Shown here: piece by piece, positions 1 through 12,907 of the stretch
How positions within the stretch are numbered: the stretch's first letter is position 1
Layout of the letters: the number at the start of each line of letters is the position of its first letter
Source: Dysidea avara
Taxonomy: Eukaryota > Porifera > Demospongiae > Dictyoceratida > Dysideidae
DNA: 64,000 nt
Direction: 5' to 3'
NCBI RefSeq assembly: GCF_963678975.1
Contig: NC_089280.1
Location: forward strand, 35,810,508-35,874,507
The notes under the pieces: generated by a model
Databases searched by the model: none
What the model saw: the letters and a program-made list of their open reading frames with translations, nothing else
What the model was told of the DNA's origin: nothing
Made by a program: the position numbers and the translations under genes

Positions 1-2430
1 ACTTTACGCTGGAAGTGCTCACTATGGCTTGTTAGAAACGCTCAAGAATAGGCTACCAGAATCTAGCAGCGAATCCTGAAAAATCCAAACATGTCACGAG
101 ATATGATCGAATCTATAAGAATAGTGAAAATGCCCCATAGGAAATGTATTGAAACCAATTGTGTTCCTGTATTGTCAAAATGACGAGCGGGTTTTTTGTG
201 TACCGAGCTTCATTTAGTATCATTCTGTTCACCATGAGTTGCTCTTTCTCATGCTACTTGGGAATCTGAAATACGTATTTGGAGTGAAAAGATACGTGAG
301 TATAAAGTGTCTGTACAATAGGATTTATCCACTTTATAGTGAACAAATCGGTGAGGCTGGAGCAAAAACGTAGCAAATTTCCGCAAACTTCTTGATATGA
401 GTATAGTGTGGTACTATTCGAAGGTGTGGTACAATCAAAAAACAAGTACCACACTGTGGTACTATTCAAGGGTGCGGCACAAATCAAGTAAATACAGCAT
501 ACCGTTTAATCCTCTAACTGTCAGGTTTTCTAGCGGAGCATACCATGGACCAAAAGACTGTATTAGCCAACCTGTATGGACATTTACTTAGTGACTATAT
601 ATCAAAAATGCTCCCTATGGAATGAGGAACTCAATTGAGGTGTTTTTGTTTACACAGCATAAACCACAAGATAACAAAAACAGTAAAATCAGCTGTAAAC
701 ATGATCCTATCTCTATCAAACTAGCTGAGAGTGCATGGACCATTGAATATAGAAAGGGACCTCTTAGGATAAAAATGAGAAATTTACAATATCCCTATCT
801 ACTTGAACAGGTGTAAAAATTTCTCTTTACAAAATACGTCATTTGTTATTCAACAATTTTTTTGCAATCAGTGTTGTTAAACATAAAAAATCTGAGGTAC
901 AATTATATACACATTTTAAATAATTTCATATTTTAATTAATGCACACTGTGTAATTTTTATACTCAACAAAAAATAGTATTGTTCATCAGTTCTACACAT
1001 GACATCAGAACTACAACAATTAGATAGAACACCCATCATAATATTAAAAATTGGAATTTTGTTTGAATTCACCATAAGGACCCTTTCTATTTCCATGACC
1101 ATGACCCACATAACTAATACTACTGTTCTAAGGTGTTAACTCACAGAGTGATTCACATCAGATCTAGTTTCTTCAAAGTTTTCCACTGTCACACCCAATT
1201 CACCCAATGCGTATGTGTAAAGAAACGGATGACCACCATGCCTTGCCTTGAAAAAGTAGCTTGTAACTGTCCCCATTGTTACAGATCGTCTTCTTTCATT
1301 CCATGATAAGACACAATTAACAACTCTAACAACTAAAAAACCAGTCTTCTTTCACAACAAAATATTTTCTGTGATTACATCATCTCTTGCACAATAATCC
1401 ATGAGGGATCCGTTTACCCCAGTAACCAAGACCCAGTGGGCATGAGGGTTTCAGGGTAAGTACACTGCATTACTACTAAACGCACAAAAAAACTGTAGCG
1501 AAGTCAAAATTATACTCAGCGCTTAAGTTGTTGGATTAATCCGCCATATGGCGGTTACGTATGACGATTAATTAGAGGGTTAGCTCATACAAGTCCAGCC
1601 CATTCAGTGGGATTCACCTGGAACGTCTAGTGGAACAATGCCAAGCCATTAGCTTTATGATGCTGATCATGGCCTCCCTGAGCGATTAACTGCCAGTGAC
1701 TGGCATCAAGCAGAAACAAGTTGATGTGCTACTTCCAAACCAGGCACCATGCAACTAGCTAACTCATTTGGAATTAACTATGTTACTATTGTAGCTAATA
1801 GGTATTTTGGCTTTGCAATAATACATAATTAATTTATTGTAATTTCGGATTTTGTAATTCATGAAATTTTCATATTTCTTCAATTGCATTTCTATGCACT
1901 GTGCTTGTCTTTTAGCAACATATTATGCACAGAAGTATCTTCTAAACTGTTTTATAGTTTGACTATTTTTTTTCCTGCAAATTCTCTCGACAAAGCCTCA
2001 AAGCTGCTCTTCCATTTTCGTTTGTGCATGCAGGGAACACATCCCTTTCAATAATACAAAGGGATAGGCTATTCTGGTAGTCTATGAGGCCTGTACTGTT
2101 GTTTTTCAGTTCTATAAAATCTGAATGGAAGGTAATTCACAAAGTCTGAGCAGAGTCATCACACCTGTATTTCAGACTGCCAAAAAGAAATCACTTCAGA
2201 GCAACATTTACCTGAGTGGAAGTTGAATACAGACTTCATTTTGCTTTTACTTCTTACATGCAAGCTGCTTTACCATTTAATGATTTTACTAATATGGGTG
2301 TGTATGGACAAACATAGATAGTAGATAGATAGGTACACACACATTTTTACGAAAACAATTTCAGTAGACCAGGAGCGCGCCCACAACTAGTGGCTGTGGG
2401 TGCACGCCTGATTTAAAAATTATCAAGTTA
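1..2430. other. No recognised gene or element
   Basis: Reading frames here are short and match nothing I recognise on either strand. The stretch is AT-rich with a few small local structures: a direct repeat at 406-487 and a perfect 14-bp palindrome CCGCCATATGGCGG at about 1546-1559. It may be old, unrecognisable repeat or plain intergenic DNA. Confidence 0.5.
406..487. repeat. Two-copy direct repeat, about 48-bp period
   Basis: A stretch of about 32 bp containing GTGGTACTATTC, then a GGTG box and ACAA, occurs at 406-437 and again at 454-487 with a few substitutions. The two copies are almost adjacent. This looks like a local tandem duplication. Confidence 0.6.
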
Positions 2431-2486
2431 TTGGAGCCCTGTCTAATGTGTCACAAAAGAATTAAGTGCTAATGATACAAGCATAT

Positions 2487-2760
2487 CAGTGGTGATTCCA
2501 TTAATAGAAACTCTGAAAATAGAACTAAGCTTGTCAAATGAAAGTGGTTTGGGAATTAAAACTACCAAACAAGAAATGCTTAAATCCTTCAAGACATGGT
2601 TTGGATACCTTCACAATGATGACAACTTTGTGATTGCAACACTTTTAAATCCACGTTTCAAGGCCACTTTTTTTGAGGAAGAAACAGTCTGCTACACAAA
2701 CACTCATAATTATTTGTGAGGCTGCTGTTGAACAGTTAGGTTAGAGGAGGCTGCTGAAGA
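2487..2760 (+). pseudogene. hAT transposase C-terminal fragment
   Basis: An open frame of about 76 codons (2489-2719) reads like the region just before the dimerisation domain of ZBED-type hAT transposases. It has a run ending in NFVIATLLNPRFKATFF, matching the family's typical L-x-PRFK block. The BED finger and the catalytic core are missing, and the frame ends soon after the PRFK block. I read it as a remnant separate from the larger hAT remnant that starts about 600 bp downstream, because that one carries its own LDPRY block. The family is recognised by motif, not by search. Confidence 0.6.
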
Positions 2761-3222
2761 ATAGAGAATGTAAGTGCAGTCTATGAATGTTGATGACAGT
2801 GTGGAGCATCAAAACAACAACAGTAAGAGTAATAAAGAAAGGTTTTAGGAAAGCTATAAAGTGCTATGAAAAAAACTGGGGATCTCTTCTACAGCAGCAT
2901 CACAAAGTAGTCCTGTGGAAAAGATGATAACTGAATAATTATCTGATGAACCACCACTGGAAGGCCCCAGCTAAAATTTGTGAAACCTCTGGAATACTGG
3001 AATTAATGATCCTCTGTCATATGGCAGAAAATATGTCATTTATTTGTCACTGGCCTTGCGCTAGATAAATTCGACTACGAATACAGCGAGTACTCGAATA
3101 CTTGCTATCAGATTTTGTACTCAGATAGTAAATTTAGTACCCGCGTATTCGCGAAGATCACATGAGCTGTATCACGTGTGCAGGCTATTAATTTTGTATG
3201 AATTATTGAGATTGATTACATG

Positions 3223-5480
3223 CATGGCGAAGCAAAAGAGAAGTAGCCATATATGGGAGTACTTCAAGTTGACAGATGTCTTAAAGAATGGTGAAACGAT
3301 TTAAAAAGCCAGCTGTACTCTTTGTGATGATGTCCAGTTAGTGTACACTGGTGGAACCACAAACTTCTTCAATCATTTGCGACTTAAACATATTGACAAA
3401 TACAAGACCGTGACTGGTGAAGATAGTAGCAGTAGTCACAAGTGACAAACTAATATTATTTCTTTTAATTGGTGTTGCTCACCAGACTACGCAGCAAAGG
3501 TAACAAACAGGATTGCTGAGTTTATCGTACGTGACAATGATGATACGCGACCAGTTTCAATAGTTGATGGAAATAGGTTTCAAAATCTTTTAGGATTGGT
3601 TGAACCTAATTATTCTATACCTTCACATACACACATCAGTTCTGTGATTCGCTGAATGTATCTCAATGTTAAAGAGCAATTGTGTAAGGAGTTGGAGTTG
3701 CAGTACCTAGCACTGACGACTGATTTGTGGACTAGTAATGCCACCAAAGCTTACCTTACAGTTACAGCACATTATATTGATGATAACTGGAGGATGGTCA
3801 GTCAAGTGCTCCAGACTCGTGAAATGCCAGAACAACATACTGGGGTTAATGGCTTCAAACTGGTGCAAAAGAATGGAACATACCTGATGATCACATTGTA
3901 GTAATCATTCATGACACTGTGGCAAACATGACAGTGGCTGTTGAAGGGGTGGGGTGGGATGACAGAGCTTATGATAAGAATTCTCTGTTGTCCTACCACA
4001 ATGTCCTGACAAACCAAAATCAGCCTGACAAACCAAAATCGGCCGGACAATTGCCAAAATTGACTGGCATGAGATGAATGCCTAACATGTCTACTGTAGC
4101 ATAGCAAATAAACATTATAGTGGTAAGACATCACATGCCTTACTGCAGCTGCTATGTGGTTAAAGTACACCAGTGGGTTGGCAATGGTACATTTATGGTC
4201 ACTCCTTGGGTTGTAAGAATGTATACTATCTCCTGGCAACCAAGTGAATGTTATTGTTGATAGCATGCCAGCTCAGCCCTTAGGCTCTTTCTTTATGCTT
4301 TGATGGGACACTGTGTCCGGACAAACTGCATTATGGTCAGACATCTATGCAATTTGACCGGATTTTGTCCGGTGTCTGGACGTTATCATAAGCTCTGGGA
4401 TGATGTAAGTTGTTTCGGCCACACATTGCACTGCAACTGGCGATCAACAGTGGTCTGTCAGACAGTGCGCTTACTCAGCTGGCAGCAGCTGCATGAAAGT
4501 TGGTAGGGCACTTTAAACACAGCAGTAATGCCATAGCAGCTTTAAAGCAAAAATAGAAACAAACTAATGTACCTGAACACCACCTTATCCAAGGTGTTAC
4601 CACAAGGTGGAACTCCACTTACCAGATGTTTGAACACCTTGAAGAGCAGAGGTGGGCTGTATATGCTGTGTTATTTGATGATACTGTGAGTAGCACTGAT
4701 TCTAAGCATTTGTACCTAAAAGATGATCAGTGGGTGATGATGGGACAAATGTAAAAGATTTTGAAGACTTTGCAGGTGGCCACAACAGAACTTTGTGAGG
4801 CTGAGGTAGTGGCAATGTCACTGGTTTACCCTGTTGTTAATGGTCTCCTTAAAAAGCATTTGATTTCTACCAACGGTGATGTATCAACTGTAAAGAGATT
4901 TAAACAAAGAGTTACAACAGAGATCAAGACGATTTAATCCAGATGGGTCAGACATTATGACTAAAATAGCCATATTATCCTCTGCACTTGACCCAAGATA
5001 CCTTCAGCTGAAGTTTTTGAAAGAAGATCAACGATCTGCTGTTGTTGATAGGCTTAAACAGAAAGTTAAAGAACTAGAAGCAGATTCAGAAGACAATGAA
5101 GATGATGCTGAACAGAGCCATGGTAAAGATGAAGGAGTTGGTGAACAAGATACCCCTGTGAATACAGAAAAACCTCCAAGTGCCTTAGCATTCTTGCTGG
5201 AGTGTGACAACAATGATGTAGATAATCTAAATGAAGCTGAAGTGCAGGTGAAATAGATACTTAACAGAGCCTCCTTTAAAGTGTGATGAGCCCGGAAACT
5301 GTTGCCTAGATTGGTGGAAAATTAATGGTGGGCGTTTTCGATACTTATATACACCACCAACATCTGTGCTGGCTGAAAGAAGTCAATTTTAATCTGCTCA
5401 GCTTTGAAAGATGTTTCTTAAATTCTTATATCTTAATTCCCAGTGATCCAGGTCATATATGCATTAACAAATTATGTATT
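3223..5480 (+). pseudogene. ZBED-like hAT transposase, broken
   Basis: Fragments in several frames line up in the order of a hAT transposase. A BED zinc finger comes first (about 3223-3400): an SHIWEYFKL start, a CTLC pair and an H-x4-H type end, with an in-frame stop inside. The start of the RNase-H-like core follows (3656-3880) with ALTTDLWTSNATKAYLTVTA, the usual D-W-T block. Next is a block with WDDVSCFGHTL (about 4390-4440), interrupted by a MITE. Then come TTRWNSTYQMFEHLEEQRWA (about 4605-4665), a block with LDPRYLQLKFL (4957-5256), and a C-terminal trace with TPPTSVLAERS (about 5355-5390). Stops and frameshifts separate the pieces. The protein would have catalysed cut-and-paste transposition; this copy is dead. 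Confidence 0.8.
3963..4397. mobile_element. 435-bp MITE inside the hAT transposase
   Basis: The ends are inverted repeats, CAGAGCTTATGATAA at 3963 and its reverse complement ending at 4397. The element is flanked directly by GGATGA on both sides (3957-3962 and 4398-4403). Removing it would bring together two transposase blocks that belong side by side, which is independent support for an insertion. It carries no coding capacity. The 6-bp duplication and the CAG...CTG ends point to a hAT-like type, less certainly than for the 8-bp cases elsewhere. Confidence 0.85.
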
Positions 5481-5769
5481 TGAGTGAACTGACATTGTTG
5501 GTATACAGAAGTACTGCTTTTACTTGTCATTTACAAATTTTAACTTGATAATTCATTTAAAAGTTTATACAATAAAATTACGTGTAAGTATTAGGGTAAT
5601 AATTGTAGATCTTCACTGCATTGTGGTCAGTTGCTAAAGTGAATAAAGTAATGTAAAGTGTAAACATGCACATGTGACTAGCTATATTAAATAGCAAGTA
5701 TTTGGGAGTACTCAATCGTTAACATTAAAGAGTACTCGAATACTAAAAATCTATGATTGTTTCCGCCCT

Positions 5770-7095
5770 AAATTTGACCAAGAGAAGAATTATCTGGAGC
5801 ATATGGAACTGTACCTGATTGTAAAAGGGGTCAAAGAGAAGAGAAAACTGGCAGTGCTTCTTGATCCCTCTGTTGCAGGCTCATTTTCACAAAGGAAAAG
5901 TAAATTATGCTATCGTTGTAGTAATTAGGCAACTATAGTCCAAGTGACTATCGATACAAAATTATTTTAGTGATAATAGTGAGAAGAAAGGTAAAGTTTG
6001 TTGTGCAGAACTCAGACAGGAACAGAAAGTCAAAGGCAGCCAAGTGGATGGATGTCACAAGTGAGTGGGGAGGCTAAAAAACAATCTAGTCTGTTTCTGT
6101 GTTAAAGACACCAGATTGTGTTCACTCACAATCAAACTGGAACTTAACAGAGCTGAAGTTGACATAGGAGCTGCTATCACTATATGCAAGGAAAATGTAT
6201 TTTCCACAAGTCTGTTTGAAGCCTCACAAGTCACCTTACAGACATACACTGGTCAACCAAGAAAGTATTAGGGAAACTACATGTCAAATATGAGAATTAC
6301 AATGGGATACACAATCTGTTTTGGTTGAAGATTTTGGGCCAAACTTGATGGGTTGGAATTGTATATTACATACAGTTGGATAGCAAGAGTCTGCTGGTGA
6401 CATTTTGACAAAATTAATTGAAGATATCTTGAGAATCATGAGATTTCAAAGGCGATGTCATTGAAAGGATACTCAAACCCAAGTTTTGCCACCCACATTC
6501 TGTTCCATATCATTTGAAGAAGGTAATCAAGTGAGAACTCAAGTTTATGAGACTACTGCAGCCAGTCAAAGACAGTGATTGGGACACCTTGTTAGTTTCC
6601 GTACCCGAAGTGGACGGAAATATTCGGTTATCTGGGGATTATAAAGTTACAGTCAATCCCATCCTCAAAGTGGACGAGTACTCACAACCTAAACCTCCAG
6701 AGTTGTTGGCCAAACCCACAAGTGGCCAAAAGTATACAAGGCTGGGTTTGTCTGCAGCATATCAGCAGATGTTGTTAGATGAAGATTCGTCAAAGTGAGT
6801 CCAGTCCGCGAAATAGATTAGGCCAAGCTAGCTAATGTAAATAACACATTTGGGACTGTTTCAATTGTTGATTACCTTTTAGAGTTGCAGCAGCCCCAGC
6901 AACAGCCCTTGTTTGCTACATAGATGATCTGCTGGTGATCGGTCAAACTTAGAACATTCACAGAATTTAGATAGATTTCTTAATGAACAAGAAAGCCATT
7001 TGAAAAGTACATATTCTTACAACCACAAATTAAGTACCTCGGATACTGTATTGATGAGAAGATATTCACACATCTTCAGCCAATTAAGCTTGAGC
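5770..7095 (+). pseudogene. Gypsy-type (Ty3) LTR retrotransposon pol remnant
   Basis: Pieces in different frames match gypsy Pol in order. There is a Gag-like start (about 5770-5930). A retroviral-type protease follows (about 6140-6290) with AEVDIGAAITIC, where the usual catalytic motif is D-T/S-G, and then TLQTYTGQP. Next is the start of the reverse transcriptase (6547-6798) with LSGDYKVTVNP and a YQQMLLDE block. The catalytic region is left as CYIDDLLVIG (about 6915-6945), then IKYLGYCIDEK-like traces near 7030-7060. Many stops and shifts separate the blocks. No long terminal repeats or primer-binding site were found. It is a fossil. Confidence 0.75.
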
Positions 7096-7599
7096 CATCT
7101 AACAGGTGCCTATAATTATATCCCTATTAACAAGGCAGAACTGGTGGCCCAATATTGATGACATTGAAATAGCTAGTGGAGCATGTCAAGTAGTTTGCAA
7201 CTCTCTGCACCATGGATGTGGCCTTCTAACCTTTTGGTTAGAGTTCATTGGACTTTGCAGGGCTATTTTTTGTTTGGTTCAACAAATGAGTTTTAATGTG
7301 TCATGCAGGACTGTGTAGTATATAACAGTTGATCATTAAAGATGTACATGAATGTATGTACGTATGAATAAGTTAATGTACAAATCAATCACACTAATAA
7401 ACAGTAAAACCGATGATCAATGAGTTTCGTATGTACAAACAAATGATTACATAACAGTTAATGATGTTCAAAATAATTAACTAACAAGTTTTCGTACTAT
7501 ACTACCATGTTGTACCATCAATAGATCCTGCACACTGTAGTATATTCCACTTGCTCTGAAATCCTTGAATTACAGCTGTTAAATTATCTCCAGTAGAAA
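7096..7599. other. No recognised element
   Basis: Short AT-rich stretch between the gypsy and Harbinger remnants. The only open frame (7106-7318) has no motif I recognise. It may contain the decayed 3' end of the gypsy element. Confidence 0.4.
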
Positions 7600-7980
7600 C
7601 TAGGAAGTTAATGTACACTGAATTGAAATAGCTTTACAGGTTTTGTGAACTATTTGACACACTGTGTACCGAGCTAGACCAAACAATGGGCAATACTGCA
7701 ATACTCTAGGCATCCACAATGTTACAGCAACACACCTCTCAACTGAGACTGGCCTCCTCATGCTAGTGTTTGCCTTCTGAAATAACGGCTGCAGATTATG
7801 ACAAAGGTAATCAAATGTTGTTTTGCATTCCCTGAAATTCTCCCTCCAGTCACAGGGACCAAAATGGTTCAATACAACGTCCTCCCACCATGTTGACGAC
7901 CTGATAAACATCCAAACACTTCTAAGGTACTGTCCAAATAGGTAGGAAATTGCTACTTGCATTAGAGCTATAAATACCAT
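7600..7980 (-). pseudogene. PIF/Harbinger transposase fragment (HARBI1-like)
   Basis: A 126-residue frame on the minus strand resembles the part of Harbinger nucleases just before the DDE domain. It has a WW-ED-VLNHFGPCDWRENFR start and a TFDYLCHNLQPLFQ block. Then come MRRPVSVERCVAVTLW and FGLARYTVCQIVHKTCKAI, which correspond to the family's V-E-KRVAI-LW and G-S-STV blocks. It stops before the catalytic D-D-E residues, and nothing downstream continues it. The family is recognised from motif order. It is a truncated, non-functional copy. Confidence 0.7.
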
Positions 7981-8687
7981 AAACGTAGCCTTTTGCCTTG
8001 CATTACAACATCACCTTGATTGTAAAGAGTGGCTTCGTACGTTCTTCATGAAAGAAATCCGTAACAAAGTTGTATCACATGCAAAGGCATGTTTACTATC
8101 ACTTCAAAATATTGACTGTGGGTTTCAGAACTCTTACGAAATAGTGATTGTGGTTTTCAAAAGCTGTGATCAAGTTTTTACTTGTCTAAACATCTATGGT
8201 TGGTTCAAATCGATCCAAACTCGCTCGCATTTCACGTATTCGCACTACAGTATAAACACACAGTATGTGCTCTCCCCACCAAAGGTCAAATACATGATGG
8301 CACTATATCTAAAAATACATGTCATATGCAAGGAGTACTATATAAGGGAGTACTATATATTTATGTGGAAAATTTTATAAAAAGTGCACGATGATTTTTG
8401 TTGTGCCACTATGTTAAAACTAAAGCTCAGGTATAAGTATATTGTTATGTTATTACAACAATCCTGAGACTAAATTATAATAGCATTAGATTGTAACTCA
8501 GCTCTAGACCCTATAAACTTCTCCCATGGTAGCATAGCAATACATGCAACTTCATACCCACTCAGTCTATTTCTGCTAGTTTGTGAGGATTAGAAAGTCC
8601 AAGACTTCTTGTTATCTGGCTTTGGCTTTTTAAAGCAGCATTATAATAATATATTAGAGCTGCTTCTGGCAACTCAGTACAAGAAAA
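7981..8687. other. No recognised element
   Basis: AT-rich DNA with no supported gene. Two overlapping frames of 70-110 codons (8048-8394) are low-complexity in composition and match nothing I know. Confidence 0.4.
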
Positions 8688-8688
8688 G

Positions 8689-9015
8689 CATGGAATAGGG
8701 TCACTACATGGAATAGGGTCACTGCATGGAATAGGGTCACTGCATGGAATAGGGTCACTGCATGGAATAGGGTCACTCCATGGAATAGGGTCACTCCATG
8801 GAATAGGGTCACTACATGGAATAGGGTCACTACATGGAATAGGGTCACTACATGGAATAGGGTCACTCCCTGCATGGAATAGGGTCACTGCATGGAATAG
8901 GGTCACTGCATGGAATAGGGTCACTGCATGGAATAGGGTCACTGCATGGAATAGGGTCACTGCATGGAATAGGGTCACTGCATGGAATAGGGTCACTGCA
9001 TGGAATAGGGTCACT
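8689..9015. repeat. 18-bp minisatellite, 18 copies
   Basis: The unit CATGGAATAGGGTCACTR is repeated 18 times, with a few variants at the last two bases. One junction (about 8868-8873) carries a small insertion of a few bases that shifts the register. Because the unit is a multiple of three, the minus strand reads as long open frames of repeated SDPIPC or VTLFHA. These are by-products of the repeat, not a supported protein. Confidence 0.95.
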
Positions 9016-9591
9016 TTGTATTTGAAAAGAATCTGCAAGCGATATGTCACACGCCACCCAGAAAATACCACCTCTTTACTATTTAATTTCATATTTAAAT
9101 TGATATGATGTTTTATCTATCTTGTTTTTTAAAGTGCATCATACAAAATAGCTTGGCAGTAAAACAAGACACATCCAAGAAATTAAAGTAACTGGCAACA
9201 GAAATAGTTGATTGCAACCAGCTATATGTAATAAACAAACTTGCAACGGTGGGCCATAATCATTGACTACACTCAGTCCTGTGACTTTTAACTCAAATTG
9301 GCCGTAATTTGGCTGTTCTTTCCTTTACACTGAAAAAGGTGGTAGTAGAGCGGTTTAGCTAGCAAAAATGAGCAAATTCTGCACTTTGTGCAGAAAGTAT
9401 GAAACTTTGTACATAGTACCTACCATGAAGTGTATTTTGAGATGTGGAGCCATTGCAGATTTGACCTTTGATATCCTCTACAGTTCATTTTATGCTCAAA
9501 AATAGTGACTTTTGTCTATATATCACCCATACAACACTCAATTTATTCAAACTAGGTGCCAAATTGAAGATCTTTATCCAAGAAACAAGTT
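9016..9591. other. No recognised element
   Basis: No reading frame or repeat structure stands out between the minisatellite and the inverted-repeat arm that begins near 9592. Confidence 0.4.
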
Positions 9592-11420
9592 GATACTTGT
9601 TGCAAGCTCATAGCATATTCCATTTCAAAGTTATGGTAATTTTTAACAGTAGCAAATTCATAGAAATCTAACTGCCCACGCAATTACACTCTTCATCTAC
9701 ATTCTTGTTTGCCACTCAATTTTTGTATATTTTTAAGCTCACCATGAACACTGCAGGTTACATATACAATCAAAAAGTGGAGAGAGACATCCAGGGGTGG
9801 GGCATGTACCCTCTTCTTTTGTGGTAATAGTTAAATAAAAGTAATTCATAATTATACGTATGTTGCTCTATCAACAGTTTTAACTACAATGGGGGTTCTG
9901 TAATAGTTCATTGGGGGAGGGGGTGCTCTTTTACTTAAAAAAAAACTTTTTCTCTGGCCCTAATGGCACTCCCTTCCACCCACATGTCTCTATGGAAAAC
10001 AAGCTAGAAGAAAAACATAAAAAGGGAAAAATAAAGAATTTCCCTATAGAAAAGACACCTAAAAGAACCTACAGAAGCCCAGGAGCTGGTAGATGCCCCT
10101 CTGCAACAGCAAGATCTATTGCTGGGGACACACCAACATGCTTAGAGTGTGATCGAGAACCACGGATGCACATGATGAAGCAGCAAAGCAAGGAGAACCC
10201 CAAACTACAACGGAGCCAGCCCATCACCACTGAATATGGGGAACTCCACTTCTTACTAAATAATTGAGCCAAATGCTTGTACGTAGGTGGTAGTGGCTGC
10301 TTTCCCCATTCCACTGGAGGAAGAAAAAAAAATCACCTTTGACAAAGGGTGCTTTTTTACCCTCTTTGACAAATGAACTTCTTAGTATATAAATCTAAAT
10401 CTCAGTGAATACATCAACAACTGTAATATTGAATGAAATACATGACACGTGTATTTTGCCAGGTACAACAGCCCAGAACTGTACCTGAGAATACAAGCAC
10501 GAGATTACTTCTCATTATTCTTAGGTACTTCAGAGGTTGTACCTGAGAATGCACCTGTGAGAGTCTAAAATATCCTAGGTGCATGGCATGCCCCTTTAGA
10601 TGTCACGTGTGTAAACTAGCTATGAACACAAAGATCTTTATACCATCGTCCCCCATTACTCTCATTGTGACTCCCCTTTAGCCATTTCCTAGATGAAGGT
10701 CTGACTGATAGTACTGTTTCTAAACCTATATGCTAAATTTTATTGCTGTAAAGCTTTGGAAAATACTTTTTGGAGTCGTTAGCTTTTTAGCTATACTTGC
10801 AAACATGGAGCATATTTTGCTATATAGAACCAAATTGTGAAACACAAATTGTCTAGTTGATTATGCCCTCAGACTCCACCACATCTTGAGTGTGTGTCTC
10901 TCTAAAGGCAAATATATATTTAAGGGGATACAAAATGTAGGTATAGGTCAGGACCTCTCCCTATAGTGAGTTCACAATATCAATACGGTGTGTTAGATAG
11001 GTATAAGGCTTTTAAGGTTTTTCAGCAAATGTGACTGATAGTAGCATGTATAACCTTAGAGCTTATGGAATAAAATATTATATAGAAGCAAACTATAACC
11101 ATAAACAACCTTAAATTTGAGTTTAATCTGATGACAAAACTACATAAAGTATGACGTTTGTTGATTTATCTCACAGGAGTATTATATATAACCCTTATGC
11201 CTCACCCCTGGATATCTCTCCATGTTTTGGTTGTATATGTAACCTGTAGTGCTCATGGTTATATTAAAAATAAATAATTAAATGGCAAATAAAGAATGCA
11301 GATTAAGGGTGTAAATGAGTGGGCGGTTGACTTTATATCAGTGAATTTGCTGCTGATAAAAATTACCACAACTTTGAAATGGAATATGCTATGAACTTGC
11401 AACTAGAATTGACCACAAAA
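9592..11420. repeat. Inverted repeat arms about 1.35 kb apart
   Basis: The sequence at about 9592-9840 returns in reverse complement at about 11185-11420, clearly diverged but collinear. Shared words include GCATATTCCATTTCAAAGTT, a TACATATACAA stretch, and CACCCCTGGATATCTCTCC in the right arm. The arms could be the ends of one foldback element or two separate copies of an interspersed repeat. The interior includes the coding-like remnant at 10069-10314. Confidence 0.6.
10069..10314 (-). pseudogene. Remnant of an unidentified repeat-borne protein
   Basis: An 81-residue frame on the minus strand contains a block with SLGFSLLCCFIMCIRGSRS. A very similar block, TLSFSLLRSATMCIRGSRS, lies on the minus strand at 20384-20608. 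The protein-level match between two distant copies suggests a once-coding mobile element. I do not recognise the family with certainty, and neither copy is complete. Confidence 0.4.
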
Positions 11421-11461
11421 TGGAGAGGATTGGTCTGCTACCAATTAAGTGAGGATACAGT

Positions 11462-11904
11462 TAGGCCTCAGGGAATTATGCTCCAAATTCTCATCATTAT
11501 TCTATTCCAAATTTCTCCAAAATAGTTATCATTATGCTCTTATTATTCCCAAAATATACTCATTATTCTCAAAATTATTCCTAATTTTTTAAAAAAAATG
11601 TTCAACTTTTGCAATTTATAATGTTTAGCAGGATTTTGGTACAGTAATTATGTTATTCTATTAGACAGGAAAGTTAGCTTGTAGCTGCTAACTTAGTCAC
11701 TGTTGCAATACAGTAAAAATTATTCCGCCACTGTTCTGTTAGAGTAGGTGACTGCTCTATTAGAGTATCTTAATCTCAACTTATGTGAAATCGCATATTA
11801 TGCCAATCATGCTCTTAAATCACTTCAAAATGCCAGAATAATTTCCTATTTGTTTATCCCATCATTATGCTCAAAATTATGCAGGCATAATTCCCAGACC
11901 CCTA
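11462..11904. mobile_element. hAT-type MITE with exact 8-bp target duplication
   Basis: The left end TAGGCCTCAGGGAATTATGC and the right end (reverse complement TAGGGGTCTGGGAATTATGC) match at 17 of 20 positions. The element is flanked by GATACAGT at 11454-11461 and 11905-11912, an exact 8-bp duplication, which is the hAT hallmark. It is 443 bp with no coding capacity. The interior is rich in ATTATGCTC-like words and carries the recurrent motif TGACTGCTCTATTAGAGTAT (from 11749), with a weaker version about 20 bp upstream. Confidence 0.9.
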
Positions 11905-11912
11905 GATACAGT

Positions 11913-12167
11913 TCTAAATCAATTTCAATAATAACAAACAAAGATGAATAAATTAAGCCATGACAATAATGTGTTCTATACAACGACATGATTGTGTTGT
12001 ATATATATAGCAAATATTGATTGGTCTCCAGTATGTGCAGTGATCAAGATTGCTGAGGGTGCATGCTAATACATACGTATCAGACTCTACAGTAGTGATT
12101 AGACTTTTAGACAATAAAAGACTCAGATTTATAGTTTATTATTATCAAGTCCCACATAATTAAAAGT
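11913..12167. other. No recognised element
   Basis: Short AT-rich spacer between the MITE and the CA microsatellite. Nothing recognised. Confidence 0.4.

Positions 12168-12907
<740 letters not shown>

Larger units (their letters stand above)
3077..5745 (+). mobile_element. Decayed hAT (ZBED-type) DNA transposon
   Basis: The transposase remnant at 3223-5480 is flanked by similar inverted sequences. Near 3090-3112 there is GAGTACTCGAATACTTGCTA, and near 5693-5740 are reverse-complement forms of the same words. These are probably terminal or subterminal repeats, but the exact ends and the target duplication could not be fixed. A 435-bp MITE (3963-4397) is inserted in the coding part. The element cannot be active, because the frame has stops and shifts. 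Confidence 0.6.

Noticed and set aside
3802..4266. 154-codon minus-strand frame as a gene
   Set aside because: It spans the MITE boundary and runs antisense to hAT transposase blocks. No motif is present.
8689..9015. CRISPR-like array
   Set aside because: Units are contiguous with no unique spacers, and the window is eukaryotic. It is a minisatellite.
8562..9092. 176-codon frame with SDPIPC repeats as a possible repeat protein
   Set aside because: Openness follows from an 18-bp unit without stops. Other frames of the same array are open too, and there is no domain at either side.
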